Assembly (NCBI GenBank): GCA_946800325.1
Contig: CAMPEJ010000007.1
Coordinates: 124,001 to 188,000 of the forward strand
DNA from: Luzula sylvatica
Lineage: Eukaryota; Streptophyta; Magnoliopsida; Poales; Juncaceae
Reading direction: 5' to 3'
Length of the DNA: 64,000 nucleotides
The notes beneath the pieces were generated by a model. That model ran no database searches, was not told where the DNA came from, and worked only from the letters and a program-made list of their open reading frames with translations. A program made the translations under genes and the position numbers. Positions 9,451-20,600 of the stretch are shown one piece after another (the first letter of the stretch is position 1; the number at the start of each line of letters is the position of its first letter).

Positions 9451-9480
9451 CATGAGCGAACCGTACTCATGATCGGTTCG
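9451..9480 (+). other. Interleaved inverted repeats (pseudoknot-capable)
   Basis: CATGAG (9451-9456) is complementary to CTCATG (9466-9471), and CGAACCG (9457-9463) to CGGTTCG (9474-9480). The order A-B-A'-B' could form an H-type pseudoknot or two mutually exclusive hairpins. The connecting loops are only 0-2 nt, so a full pseudoknot would be strained. The role is unknown. Confidence 0.55.
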
Positions 9481-9520
9481 AAACATTGTGAATTAATATT
9501 TTATATAAAACTATTTCAAT

Positions 9521-9660
9521 GAAAGAAGAAAGAAAAAAGAAAGAAAAAAAAAGAAAGAAAAAAAAAGAAAAAAAAGAAAAAAAGAAAAGAAAAAGAAAAT
9601 AGAAAAAAAGCAAAAGAAAAAAAAAAGAAAAGAAAAAAAGAAAAAAAGAAAAAAGAAAAA
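9521..9660 (+). repeat. 140-bp polypurine (GAAA-type) tract
   Basis: The tract is made of GA, GAAA and longer A-runs with only two pyrimidines (a T at 9600 and a C at 9611). It starts at GAAAGAAGAA and ends before TATAAAAT. Such tracts expand by slippage and can form triplex DNA. It lies in the noncoding 3' region and has no coding content. Confidence 0.9.
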
Positions 9661-10090
9661 TATAAAATAATATTTTTGAGCAAAATTTAAGGAAATTTGG
9701 TTGGATTTAAGGAGGACCCAAGTACTTACGTACCGAGCGGTTATAAAAGTGAATTACTTACATTTAAGGTCATCTTTTGCAAAAATGAAAAAATTGGTTC
9801 TATTAATACTTTTAAAAGATTTTTCCTCTTTAATTATGTGGTGTTACATTCATTATGTGGTGTTTAACTATCTTTTTCGAGTGAAAATCATTTCTTAATA
9901 AATATCTTAAAAATTGGCAAAATCCTCATTATAGAAGTTTGATATTTTGTTCCTCTTGAAATAACATATGATTAAGAAAGTATAAATATTTCTTGTGAAA
10001 TTCAAATTTATGAGATAGTGTGATTACAATTTCAACAAAACCTAACTTGTATTTTTTGTGCTTAAAATATATTTTATTACGTTTTATTTT

Positions 10091-10124
10091 GTCGAGGACG
10101 ACAAAAGCTAAGTGTGGGGGTATT
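10091..10124 (+). other. Polypurine tract for plus-strand synthesis
   Basis: TCGAGGACGACAAAAGC is followed by TAAGTGTGGGGGTATT, ending directly against the TG of the 3' LTR at 10125. A G-rich tract at this position primes plus-strand DNA synthesis in LTR retrotransposons. AGTGTGGGGG is a form I recall from plant Ty3/Gypsy elements. Confidence 0.85.
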
Positions 10125-11481
10125 TGATAAGAGGAAAATAAAGCACCTTTTTGATATCTAATTTGGGGATTTTAGCCCTTTTGAATCACAACTTTATATA
10201 TATAATTGTTCATATTTGAGATAGCAAGAATATTTCTTCACTAAGTGTGTTTTATTGATAATTTTAGGTTTTTGGGCGAAAGTTTTTGGCATTCCAACAG
10301 TGTAGTTGTCTTCCTCTCCTCGCGCCGATAAAATCGATATATTATACTGTCCATTTCGGTACACGTATGAAGAAGGAGGCAAGAAATCTACCACACAAAA
10401 GTCTACACCAAATTCTATACGAAAACCACTCACACTTTAACCAACATTCAGCCCACCTACCTCACCTACAATTACCAAACTACCCTCAATCCTCTCAACA
10501 ATCTCTAGACCAATGGGAAGGCTCCTAATGCACTATAAATAGACCCCCAAAGGCCCTTGGGGCAGGATTGCTTCTTCTTCCCTCCCCTTTCTTCTTTCTC
10601 TCTCTCTAAGCACTTCCAAGAACTTTCAAGAACGTCAAGAACAATTCAAGAATTACTCGAATTCTCGAGTGATTGTTTGCCGGACTCGAAGCTTACTTCA
10701 TCCGGTGAATCGATCTAATCGAAGCTAGTCGCAGAAGATACACGTCACAACCGGACTCGGAGCTTTCTTCATCCGGGAGAGTCGACAACTTCGAGCGAGA
10801 AGCGCTCGTACCGTCCTAGCTTTCTAGCGGTTCGAGCATCGAGCGACGACACTAGGCGAGGAAAGGAGCTCCTCTTGGCACGTTGAAGCTCTACTTTCTT
10901 CGAATTAGGTGTATTCTTTTCTATCTTGAAATTCTTGTATGTTGAATGATTGTTTGAAGTCGTGTAAAGAAAACTTGTTTGAATCTAAAAACCTTTGTTC
11001 TAAATCTTGTTTCTTGCATTCGATCTTGTGCTCTCTTTGTGTGAAATTTTTGTTCTGCGTAGATTTTGATTTCTAGTTTCGGGAACTTTTTGAATCGTAG
11101 AATTTCATGAAATATTCGAATTGATATGAATTTTTGAAAACTGTCACTTAAACTGGAAACCTGCTGTTTCCAGGGGACTGTTTTTCAGAGACCTGATTGT
11201 AATTCGTTAATAACTTTTTATTCCGTTGTCCAAATTGTTTGAAATTTTAGGATAAATTTGATAATATTCAGAACTATCTGTACACAAATTTGCATTAATT
11301 TTGGAAACTTCGAAATAATTATTTTAAAGATCTGAAGTTTAATCTTATTTGACGCATATACTCCTTGTGGAACGAACTTGCATATTACTACTATACACAT
11401 TAAATTCCAAACTTGTTGATTGAATTGGTTTTCACATACAACGATATATCAATTTAGAAGTGATCGAAAACCCGCTCATCA
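10125..11481 (+). mobile_element. 3' long terminal repeat
   Basis: The 3' LTR is 1,357 bp with the same TG...CA ends as the 5' LTR. Two differences were seen: one extra C after the TATA box (AGACCCCCAAAGG here against AGACCCCAAAGG) and CTACTTTCTTCG in place of CTACTTTGTTCG. It carries the same CCAAT (10510-10514), TATA (10534-10541), pyrimidine tract (10571-10607), GAA/TTC array (10620-10652), 26-bp repeat pair (10680-10776) and inverted repeat (11153-11173). It should supply the 3' end of the transcript and could promote outward transcription into the right-hand satellite. Confidence 0.95.
10510..10541 (+). promoter_or_regulatory. 3' LTR core promoter copy (CCAAT and TATA box)
   Basis: CCAAT lies at 10510-10514 and TATAAATA at 10534-10541, as in the 5' LTR. 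If active, this copy would transcribe rightward through the rest of the LTR into satellite DNA on the plus strand. Confidence 0.65.
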
Positions 11482-11486
11482 TATCT
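11482..11486 (+). repeat. Target-site duplication, right copy (TATCT)
   Basis: TATCT directly follows the CA end of the 3' LTR and matches 5987-5991. The satellite monomer then continues from its position 27 (TTTACCACATAAC), showing no loss of target DNA. Confidence 0.95.
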
Positions 11487-14400
11487 TTTACCACATAACA
11501 TTTTACCAAAATTTACAAACACTAAGAAAGTTTGTTTTTCAATTCAAAACAATTTGTTTATGCTTTGGGGAGTTCAAATAACGTATTTTGAGATCATTTG
11601 AATCGTATCTTGTACCACATAACATTTCACCAAAATTTACAAACACTACGAAAGTTTGTTTTTGGATTCAAAACAATCTGTTTATGCTTTGGGGAGTTCA
11701 AATAACGTATTTTGAGATCATTTGATTCGTATCTTTTACCACATAACATTTCACCAAAATTTACGAACACTGTGAAAGTTTGATTTTCGATTAAAAACAA
11801 TCTGTTTATGCTTTGGGGAGTTGATAAAACGTATTTTGAGATCATTTGAATCGTATCTTTTACTACATAACATTTCACCAAAATTTACAAACACTAAGAA
11901 AGTTTGTTTTTCGATTCAAAACAATTTGTTTATGCTTTGGGGAGTTCAAATAACGTATTTTGAGATCATTTGAATCGTATCTTTTACTACATAACATTTC
12001 ACCAAAATTTACAAACACTAAGAAAGTTTGTTTTTCGATTCAAAACAATCTGTTTATGCTTTGGGATCATTTGAATCATTTGAATCGTATTTTGAGATTA
12101 TTTGAATCGTATCTTTTACCACATAACATTTCACCAAAATTTACAAACACTAAGAAAGTTTGTTTTTCGATTCAAAACAATCTGTTTATGCTTTGGGGAG
12201 TTCAAATAACGTATTTTGAGATCATTTGAATCGTATCTTTTACCACATAACATTTTACCAAAATTTACGAACACTAAGAAAGTTTGTTTTTCGATTCAAA
12301 ACAATTTGTTTATGCTTTGGGGAGTTCAAATAACGTATTTTGAGATCATTTGAATCGTATCTTGTACCACATAACATTTCACCAAAATTTACAAACACTA
12401 CAAAAGTTTGTTTTTGGATTCAAAACAATCTGTTTATGCTTTGGGGAGTTCAAATAACGTATTTTGAGATCATTTGAATCGTATCTTTTACCACATAACA
12501 TTTTACCAAAATTTACAAACACTAAGAAAGTTTGTTTTTCGATTCAAAACAATTGCTTTGGGGAGTTCAAATAACGTATTTTGACATCATTTGAATCGTA
12601 TCTTTTACTACATAACATTTCACCAAAATTTACAAACACTAAGAAAGTTTGTTTTTCGATTCAAAACAATCTGTTTATGCTTTGGGGAGTTCAAATAACG
12701 TATTTTGAGATCATTTGAATCGTATCTTTTACCACATAACATTTTACCAAAATTTACAAACACTAAGAAAGTTTGTTTTTCGATTCAAAACAATTTGTTT
12801 ATGCTTTGGGGAGTTCAAATAACGTATTTTGAGATCATTTGATTCGTATCTTTTACCACATAACATTTCACCAAAATTTACAAACACTAAGAAAGTTTGT
12901 TTTTCGATTCAAAACAATCTGTTTATGCTTTGGGGAGTTCAAATAACGTATTTTGAGATCATTTGAATCGTATCTTTTACCACATAACATTTCACCAAAA
13001 TTTACAAACACTAAGAAAGTTTGTTTTTCGATTCAAAACAATCTGTTTATGCTTTGGGGAGTTCAAATAACGTATTTTGAGATCATTTGAATCGTATCTT
13101 TTACCACATAACTTTTTACCAAAATTTACAAACACTAAGAAAGTTTGTTTTTCGATTCAAAACAATTTGTTTATGCTTTGGGGAGTTCAAATAACGAATT
13201 TTGAGATCATTTGAATCGTATCTTTTACCACATAACATTTCACCAAAATTTACAAACACTAAGAAAGTTTGTTTTTCGATTCAAAACAATCTGTTTATGC
13301 TTTGGGGAGTTCAAATAACTTATTTTGAGATCATTTGAATCGTATCTTTTACCACATCACATTACACCAAAATTTACAACCACTAAGAAAGTTTGTTTTT
13401 CGATTCAAAACAATCTGTTTATGCTTTGGGGAGTTCAAATAACGTATTTTGAGATCATTTGAATCGTATATTTTACCACATAACATTTTACCAAAATTTA
13501 CAAACACTAAGAAAGTTTGTTTTTCGATTCAAAACAATTTGTTTATACTTTGGGGAGTTCAAATAACGTATTTTGAGATCATTTGAATCGTATCTTTTAC
13601 CACATAACATTTCACCCAAATTTACAAACAGAAAGTTTGTTTTTCGATTCAAAACAATCTGTTTATGCTTTGGGGAGTTCAAATAACGTATTTTGAGATC
13701 ATTTGAATCGTATCTTTTACCACATAACATTTTACCAAAATTTACAAACACTAAGAAAGTTTGTTTTTCGATTCAAAACAATCTGTTTATGCTTTGGGGA
13801 GTTCAAATAACGTATTTTGAGATCATTTGAATCGTATCTTTTACTACATAACATTTCACCAAAATTTACAAACACTAAGAAAGTTTGTTTTTCGATTCAA
13901 AACAATCTGTTTATGCTTTGGGGAGTTCAAATAACGTATTTTGAGATCATTTGATTCGTATCTTTTACCACATAACATTTCACCAAAATTTACAAACACT
14001 TAGAAAGTTTGTTTTTCGATTCAAAACAATCTGTTTATGCTTTGGGGAGTTCAAATAACGTATTTTGAGATCATTTGAATCGTATCTTTTACCACATAAC
14101 ATTTCACCAAAATTTACAAACACTAAGAAAGTTTGTTTTTCGATTCAAAACAATTTGTTTATGCTTTGGGGAGTTCAAATAACGTATTTTGAGATCATTT
14201 GAATCGTATCTTTTTCCAGATAACATTTCACCAAAATTTACAAACACTAAGACAGTTTGTTTTTCGATTCGAAACAATCTGTTTATGCTTTGGGGAGTTC
14301 AAATAACGTATTTTGAGATCATTTGAATCGTATCTTTTTCCAGATAACATTTCACCAAAATTTACAAACACTAAGACAGTTTGTTTTTCGATTCAAAACA

Positions 14401-15270
14401 ATCTGTTTATGCTTTGGGGAGTTCAAATAACGTATTTTGAGATCATTCAAATCGTATCTTTTACTACATAACATTTCACCAAAATTTACAAACACTAAGA
14501 AAGTTTGTTTTTCGATTCAAAACAATCTGTTTATGCTTTGGGGAGTTCAAATAACGTATTTTGAGATCATTTGATTCGTATCTTTTACCACATAACATTT
14601 CACCAAAATTTACAAACACTGTGAAAGTTTGATTTTCGATTAAAAACAATCTGTTTATGCTTTGGGGAGTTCATATAACGTATTTTGAGATCATTTGAAT
14701 CGTATCTTTTACTATATAACATTTCACCAAAATTTACAAACACTAAGAAAGTTTGTTTTTCGATTCAAAACAATTTGTTTATGCTTTGGGGAGTTCAAAT
14801 AACGTATTTTGAGATCATTTGAATCGTATCTTTTTCCAGATAACATTTCACCAAAATTTACAAACACTAAGACAGTTTGTTTTTCGATTCAAAACAATCT
14901 GTTTATGCATTGGGGAGTTCAAATAACGTATTTTGAGATCATTCGAATCGTATCTTTTACTACATAACATTTCACCAAAATTTACAAACACTAAGAAAGT
15001 TTGTTTTTCAATTCAAAACAATCTGTTTATGCTTTGGGGAGTTCAAATAACGTATTTTGAGATCATTTGATTCGTATCTTTTACCACATAACATTTCACC
15101 AAAATTTACAAACACTGTGAAAGTTTGATTTTCGATTAAAAACAATCTGTTTATGCTTTGGGGAGTTCATATAACGTATTTTGAGATCATTTGAATCGTA
15201 TCTTTTACTACATAACATTTCACCAAAATTTACAAACACTAAGAAAGTTTGTTTTTCGATTCAAAACAAT
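11482..15270 (+). repeat. Higher-order repeat copy, right of the retroelement
   Basis: This is the partner of 1766 to about 5800: it has the same series of variant monomers with two single-monomer losses. The element therefore sits at the junction of two consecutive copies of a roughly 4.2-kb satellite unit, or inside such a duplicated region. Confidence 0.75.
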
Positions 15271-17695
15271 TTGTTTATGCTTTGGGGAGTTCAAATAACA
15301 TATTTTTAGATCATTCGAATCATATCTTTTACCACATAACATTTCACCAAAATTTACAAACACTAAGAAAGTTTGTTTTTCGATTCAAAACAATCTGTTT
15401 ATGCTTTGGGGAGTTCAAATAACGTATTTTGAGATCATTGGAATCGTATCTTTTACTACATAACATTTCACCAAAATTTACAAACACTAAGAAAGTTTGT
15501 TTTTCGATTCAAAACAATTTGTTTATGCTTTGGGGAGTTCAAATAACATATTTTTAGATCATTCGAATCGTATCTTTTACCACATAACATTTCACCGAAA
15601 TTTACAAACACTAAGAAATTTTGTTTTTCGATTCAAAACAATTTGTTTATACTTTGGGGAGTTCAAATAACGTATTTTGAGATCATTTGAATCGTATCTT
15701 TTACCACATAACATTTCACCCAAATTTACAAACAGAAAGTTTGTTTTTCGATTCAAAACAATCTGTTTATGCTTTGGGGAGTTCAAATAACGTATTTTGA
15801 GATCATTTGAATCGTATCTTTTACCACATAACATTTTACCAAAATTTACAAACACTAAGAAAGTTTGTTTTTCGATTCAAAACAATCTGTTTATGCTTTG
15901 GGGAGTTCAAATAACGTATTTTGAGATCATTTGAATCGTATCTTTTACTACATAACATTTCACCAAAATTTACAAACACTAAGAAAGTTTGTTTTTCGAT
16001 TCAAAACAATATGTTTATGCTTTGGGGAGTTCAAATAACGTATTTTGAGATCATTTGATTCGTATCTTTTACCACATAACATTTCACCAAAATTTACAAA
16101 CACTTAGAAAGTTTGTTTTTCGATTCAAAACAATCTGTTTATGCTTTGGGGAGTTCAAATAACGTATTTTGAGATCATTTGAATCGTATCTTTTACCACA
16201 TAACATTTCACCAAAATTTACAAACACTAAGAAAGTTTGTTTTTCGATTCAAAACAATTTGTTTATGCTTTGGGGAGTTCAAATAACGTATTTTGAGATC
16301 ATTTGAATCGTATCTTTTTCCAGATAACATTTCACCAAAATTTACAAACACTAAGACAGTTTGTTTTTCGATTCGAAACAATCTGTTTATGCTTTGGGGA
16401 GTTCAAATAACGTATTTTGAGATCATTTGAATCGTATCTTTTTCCAGATAACATTTCACCAAAATTTACAAACACTAAGACAGTTTGTTTTTCGATTCAA
16501 AACAATCTGTTTATGCTTTGGGGAGTTCAAATAACGTATTTTGAGATCATTCAAATCGTATCTTTTACTACATAACATTTCACCAAAATTTACAAACACT
16601 AAGAAAGTTTGTTTTTCGATTCAAAACAATCTGTTTATGCTTTGGGGAGTTCAAATAACGTATTTTGAGATCATTTGATTCGTATCTTTTACCACATAAC
16701 ATTTCACCAAAATTTACAAACACTGTGAAAGTTTGATTTTCGATTAAAAACAATCTGTTTATGCTTTGGGGAGTTCATATAACGTATTTTGAGATCATTT
16801 GAATCGTATCTTTTACTACATAACATTTCACCAAAATTTACAAACACTAAGAAAGTTTGTTTTTCGATTCAAAACAATTTGTTTATGCTTTGGGGAGTTC
16901 AAATAACGTATTTTGAGATCATTTGAATCGTATCTTTTTCCAGATAACATTTCACCAAAATTTACAAACACTAAGACAGTTTGTTTTTCGATTCAAAACA
17001 ATCTGTTTATGCATTGGGGAGTTCAAATAACGTATTTTGAGATCATTCGAATCGTATCTTTTACTACATAACATTTCACCAAAATTTACAAACACTAAGA
17101 AAGTTTGTTTTTCAATTCAAAACAATCTGTTTATGCTTTGGGGAGTTCAAATAACGTATTTTGAGATCATTTGATTCGTATCTTTTACCACATAACATTT
17201 CACCAAAATTTACAAACACTGTGAAAGTTTGATTTTCGATTAAAAACAATCTGTTTATGCTTTGGGGAGTTCATATAACGTATTTTGAGATCATTTGAAT
17301 CGTATCTTTTACTACATAACATTTCACCAAAATTTACAAACACTAAGAAAGTTTGTTTTTCGATTCAAAACAATTTGTTTATGCTTTGGGGAGTTCAAAT
17401 AACATATTTTTAGATCATTCGAATCATATCTTTTACCACATAACATTTCACCAAAATTTACAAACACTAAGAAAGTTTGTTTTTCGATTCAAAACAATCT
17501 GTTTATGCTTTGGGGAGTTCAAATAACGTATTTTGAGATCATTGGAATCGTATCTTTTACTACATAACATTTCACCAAAATTTACAAACACTAAGAAAGT
17601 TTGTTTTTCGATTCAAAACAATTTGTTTATGCTTTGGGGAGTTCAAATAACATATTTTTAGATCATTCGAATCGTATCTTTTACCACATAACATT
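13488..17695 (+). repeat. Tandem 2,104-bp HOR (17 monomers, two copies)
   Basis: Copy 1 is about 13488-15591 and copy 2 about 15592-17695. The deleted monomer CACCCAAATTTACAAACAG recurs at 13613 and 15717, and CACCGAAATTTAC at 15594 and 17698, each 2,104 bp apart. The value is 17 x 124 minus the 4-bp deletion carried in each unit. The order of TTCCAGATA, CTGTGAAAG and CATATTTTTAG variants also agrees. Confidence 0.8.
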
Positions 17696-20600
17696 TCACC
17701 GAAATTTACAAACACTAAGAAATTTTGTTTTTCGATTCAAAACAATCTGTTTATGCTTTGGGGAGTTCAAATAACGTATTTTGAGATCATTTGAATCGTA
17801 TCTTTTACCACATAACATTTCACCAAAATTTACAAACACTAAGAAAGTTTGTTTTTCGATTCAAAACAATCTGTTTATGCTTTGGGGAGTTCAAATAACG
17901 TATTTTGAGATCATTTGAATCGTATCTTTTACCACATAACATTTCACCAAAATTTACCAACACTAAGAAAGTTTATTTTTCGATTCAAAACAATCTGTTT
18001 ATGCTTTGGGGAGTTCAAATAACGTATTTTGAGATCATTTGAATCGTATATTTTACCACATAACATTTTACCAAAATTTACAAACACTAAGAAAGTTTGT
18101 TTTTCGATTCAAAACAATTTGTTTATGCTTTGGGGAGTTCAAATAACGTATTTTGAGATAATTAGAATCGTATATTTTACCACATAACATTTCACCAAAA
18201 TTTACAAACACTAAGAAAGTTTGTTTTTCAATTCAAAACAATCTGTTTATGCTTTGGGGAGTTCAAATAACGTATTTTGAGATCATTTGAATCGTATCTT
18301 TTACCACATAACATTTCACCAAAATTTACAAACACTAATAAAGTTTGTTTTTCTATTCAAAACAATCTGTTTATGCTTTGGGGAGTTCAAATAACGTATT
18401 TTGAGATCATTCGAATCGTATCTTTTACCACATAACATTTCACCGAAATTTACAAACACTAAGAAATTTTGTTTTTCGATTCAAAACAATTTGTTTATGC
18501 TTTGGGGAGTTCAAATAACGTATTTTGAGATCATTTGAATCGTATCTTTTTCCAGATAACATTTCACCAAAATTTACAAACACTAAGACAGTTTGTTTTT
18601 CGATTCAAAACAATCTGTTTATGCTTTGGGGAGTTCAAATAACGTATTTTGAGATCATTCGAATCGTATCTTTTACTACATAACATTTCACCAAAATTTA
18701 CAAACACTAAGAAAGTCTGTTTTTCAATTCAAAACAATCTGTTTATGCTTTGGGGAGTTCAAATAACGTATTTTGAGATCATTTGATTCGTATCTTTTAC
18801 CACATAACATTTCACCAAAATTTACAAACACTGAGAAAGTTTGATTTTCGATTCAAAACAATCTGTTTATGCTTTGGGGAGTTCAAATAACGTATTTTGA
18901 GATCATTTGAATCGTATCTTTTACTACATAACATTTCACCAAAATTTACAAACACTAAGAAAGTTTGTTTTTCGATTCAAAACAATCTGTTTATGCTTTG
19001 GGATCATTTGAATCATTTGAATCGTATTTTGAGATCATTTGAATCATTTGAATCGTATTTTGAGATCATTTGAATCGTATCTTTTACCACATAACATTTC
19101 ACCAAAATTTACAAACACTAAGAAAGTTTGTTTTTCGATTCAAAACAATCTGTTTATGCTTTGGGGAGTTCAAATAACGTATTTTGAGATCATTTGAATC
19201 GTATCTTTTACCACATAACATTTTACCAAAATTTACAAACACTAAGAAAGTTTGTTTTTCGATTCAAAACAATTTGTTTATGCTTTGGGGAGTTCAAATA
19301 ACATATTTTTAGATAATTCGAACCGTATCTTTTACCACATAACATTTCACCGAAATTTATAAACACTAAGAAAGTTTGTTTTTCGATTCAAAACAATCTG
19401 TTTATGCTTTGGGGAGTTCAAATAACGTATTTTGAGATCATTTGAATCGTATCTTTTACTACATAACATTTCACCAAAATTTACAAACACTAAGAAAGTT
19501 TGTTTTTCGATTCAAAACAATCTGTTTATGCTTTGGGATCATTTGAATCATTTGAATCGTATTTTGAGATCATTTGAATCATTTGAATCGTATTTTGAGA
19601 TCATTTGAATCGTATCTTTTACCACATAACATTTCACCAAAATTTACAAACACTAAGAAAGTTTGTTTTTCGATTCAAAACAATCTGTTTATGCTTTGGG
19701 GAGTTCAAATAACGTATTTTGAGATCATTTGAATCGTATCTTTTACCACATAACATTTTACCAAAATTTACAAACACTAAGAAAGTTTGTTTTTCGATTC
19801 AAAACAATTTGTTTATGCTTTGGGGAGTTCAAATAACGTATTTTGAGATCATTTGAATCGTATCTTGTACCACATAACATTTCACCAAAATTTACAAACA
19901 CTACGAAAGTTTGTTTTTCGATTCAAAACAATCTGTTTATGCTTTGGGGAGTTCAAATAACGTATTTTGAGATCATTTGAATCGTATCTTTTACCACATA
20001 ACATTTCACCAAAATTTACAAACACTAAGAAAGTTTGTTTTTCGATTCAAAACAATTTGTTTATGCTTTGGGGAGTTCAAATAACGTATTTTGAGATCAT
20101 TTGAATCGTATCTTTTACCACATAACATTTCACCAAAATTTACAAACACTAAGAAAGTTTGTTTTTCGATTCAAAACAATTTGTTTATGCTTTGGGGAGT
20201 TCAAATAACGTATTTTGAGATCATTTGAATCGTATCTTTTTCCAGATAACATTTCACCAAAATTTACAAACACTAAGACAGTTTGTTTTTCGATTCAAAA
20301 CAATCTGTTTATGCTTTGGGGAGTTCAAATAACGTATTTTGAGATCATTCGAATCGTATCCTTTACTACTTAACATTTCACCAAAATTTACAAACACTAA
20401 GAAAGTTTGTTTTTCGATTTAAAACAATCTGTTTATGCTTTCGGGAGTTCAAATAACGTATTTTGAGATCATTTGAAACGTATCTTTTACCACATAACAT
20501 TTCACCAAAATTTACAAACACTAAGAAAGTTTGTTTTTCGATTCAAAACAATCTGTTTATGCTTTGGGGAGTTCAAATAACGTATTTTGAGATCATTTGA

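Larger units (their letters stand above)
8670..10124 (+). other. Retroelement 3' noncoding region
   Basis: This is 1,455 bp between the ORF and the 3' LTR. It holds two hairpins at its start, a PPT-like module (8803-8836), T-rich and A-rich stretches (about 8840-8990), an inverted-repeat pair (9451-9480), a 140-bp purine tract (9521-9660) and the PPT at its end. Short ORFs inside (8712-8912 and 9701-9898) are low-complexity and unlike any protein I recognise, so I do not call them. No degraded pol sequence is evident. Confidence 0.75.
5992..11481 (+). mobile_element. Non-autonomous LTR retrotransposon (Ty3/Gypsy-like), complete
   Basis: The 5,490-bp element is bounded by near-identical LTRs (TGATAAGAGG ... 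GCTCATCA) and the duplicated target site TATCT. In order it contains the 5' LTR, a PBS 2 bp inside the LTR, a 388-codon ORF, a 1.45-kb noncoding 3' region, a G-rich polypurine tract and the 3' LTR. The internal region is only 2,777 bp. None of its frames shows protease, reverse transcriptase, RNase H, integrase or a CCHC zinc knuckle. By eye the LTRs differ only by one extra C in a C-run (near 6410 / 10543) and one G/C change (near 6770 / 10904), so the insertion is young. The tRNA-Asp-type PBS, the AGTGTGGGGG PPT and the GTTGGGAGGCAACCCA motif recall Tat/Athila-type plant Ty3/Gypsy elements. That placement is inference from memory of the lineage. It presumably depends on an autonomous partner for its enzymes. 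Confidence 0.95.

Noticed and set aside
9475..9484. GGTTCGAAAC resembling a pol III B box
   Set aside because: There is no convincing A box upstream and no tRNA-like fold or T-run terminator at the right distance. It is better explained by the inverted repeat it sits in.
5992..11481. Hammerhead-ribozyme retrozyme
   Set aside because: No CTGATGA...GAAA core was found in the LTRs, and the element is much larger than retrozymes and carries an ORF.
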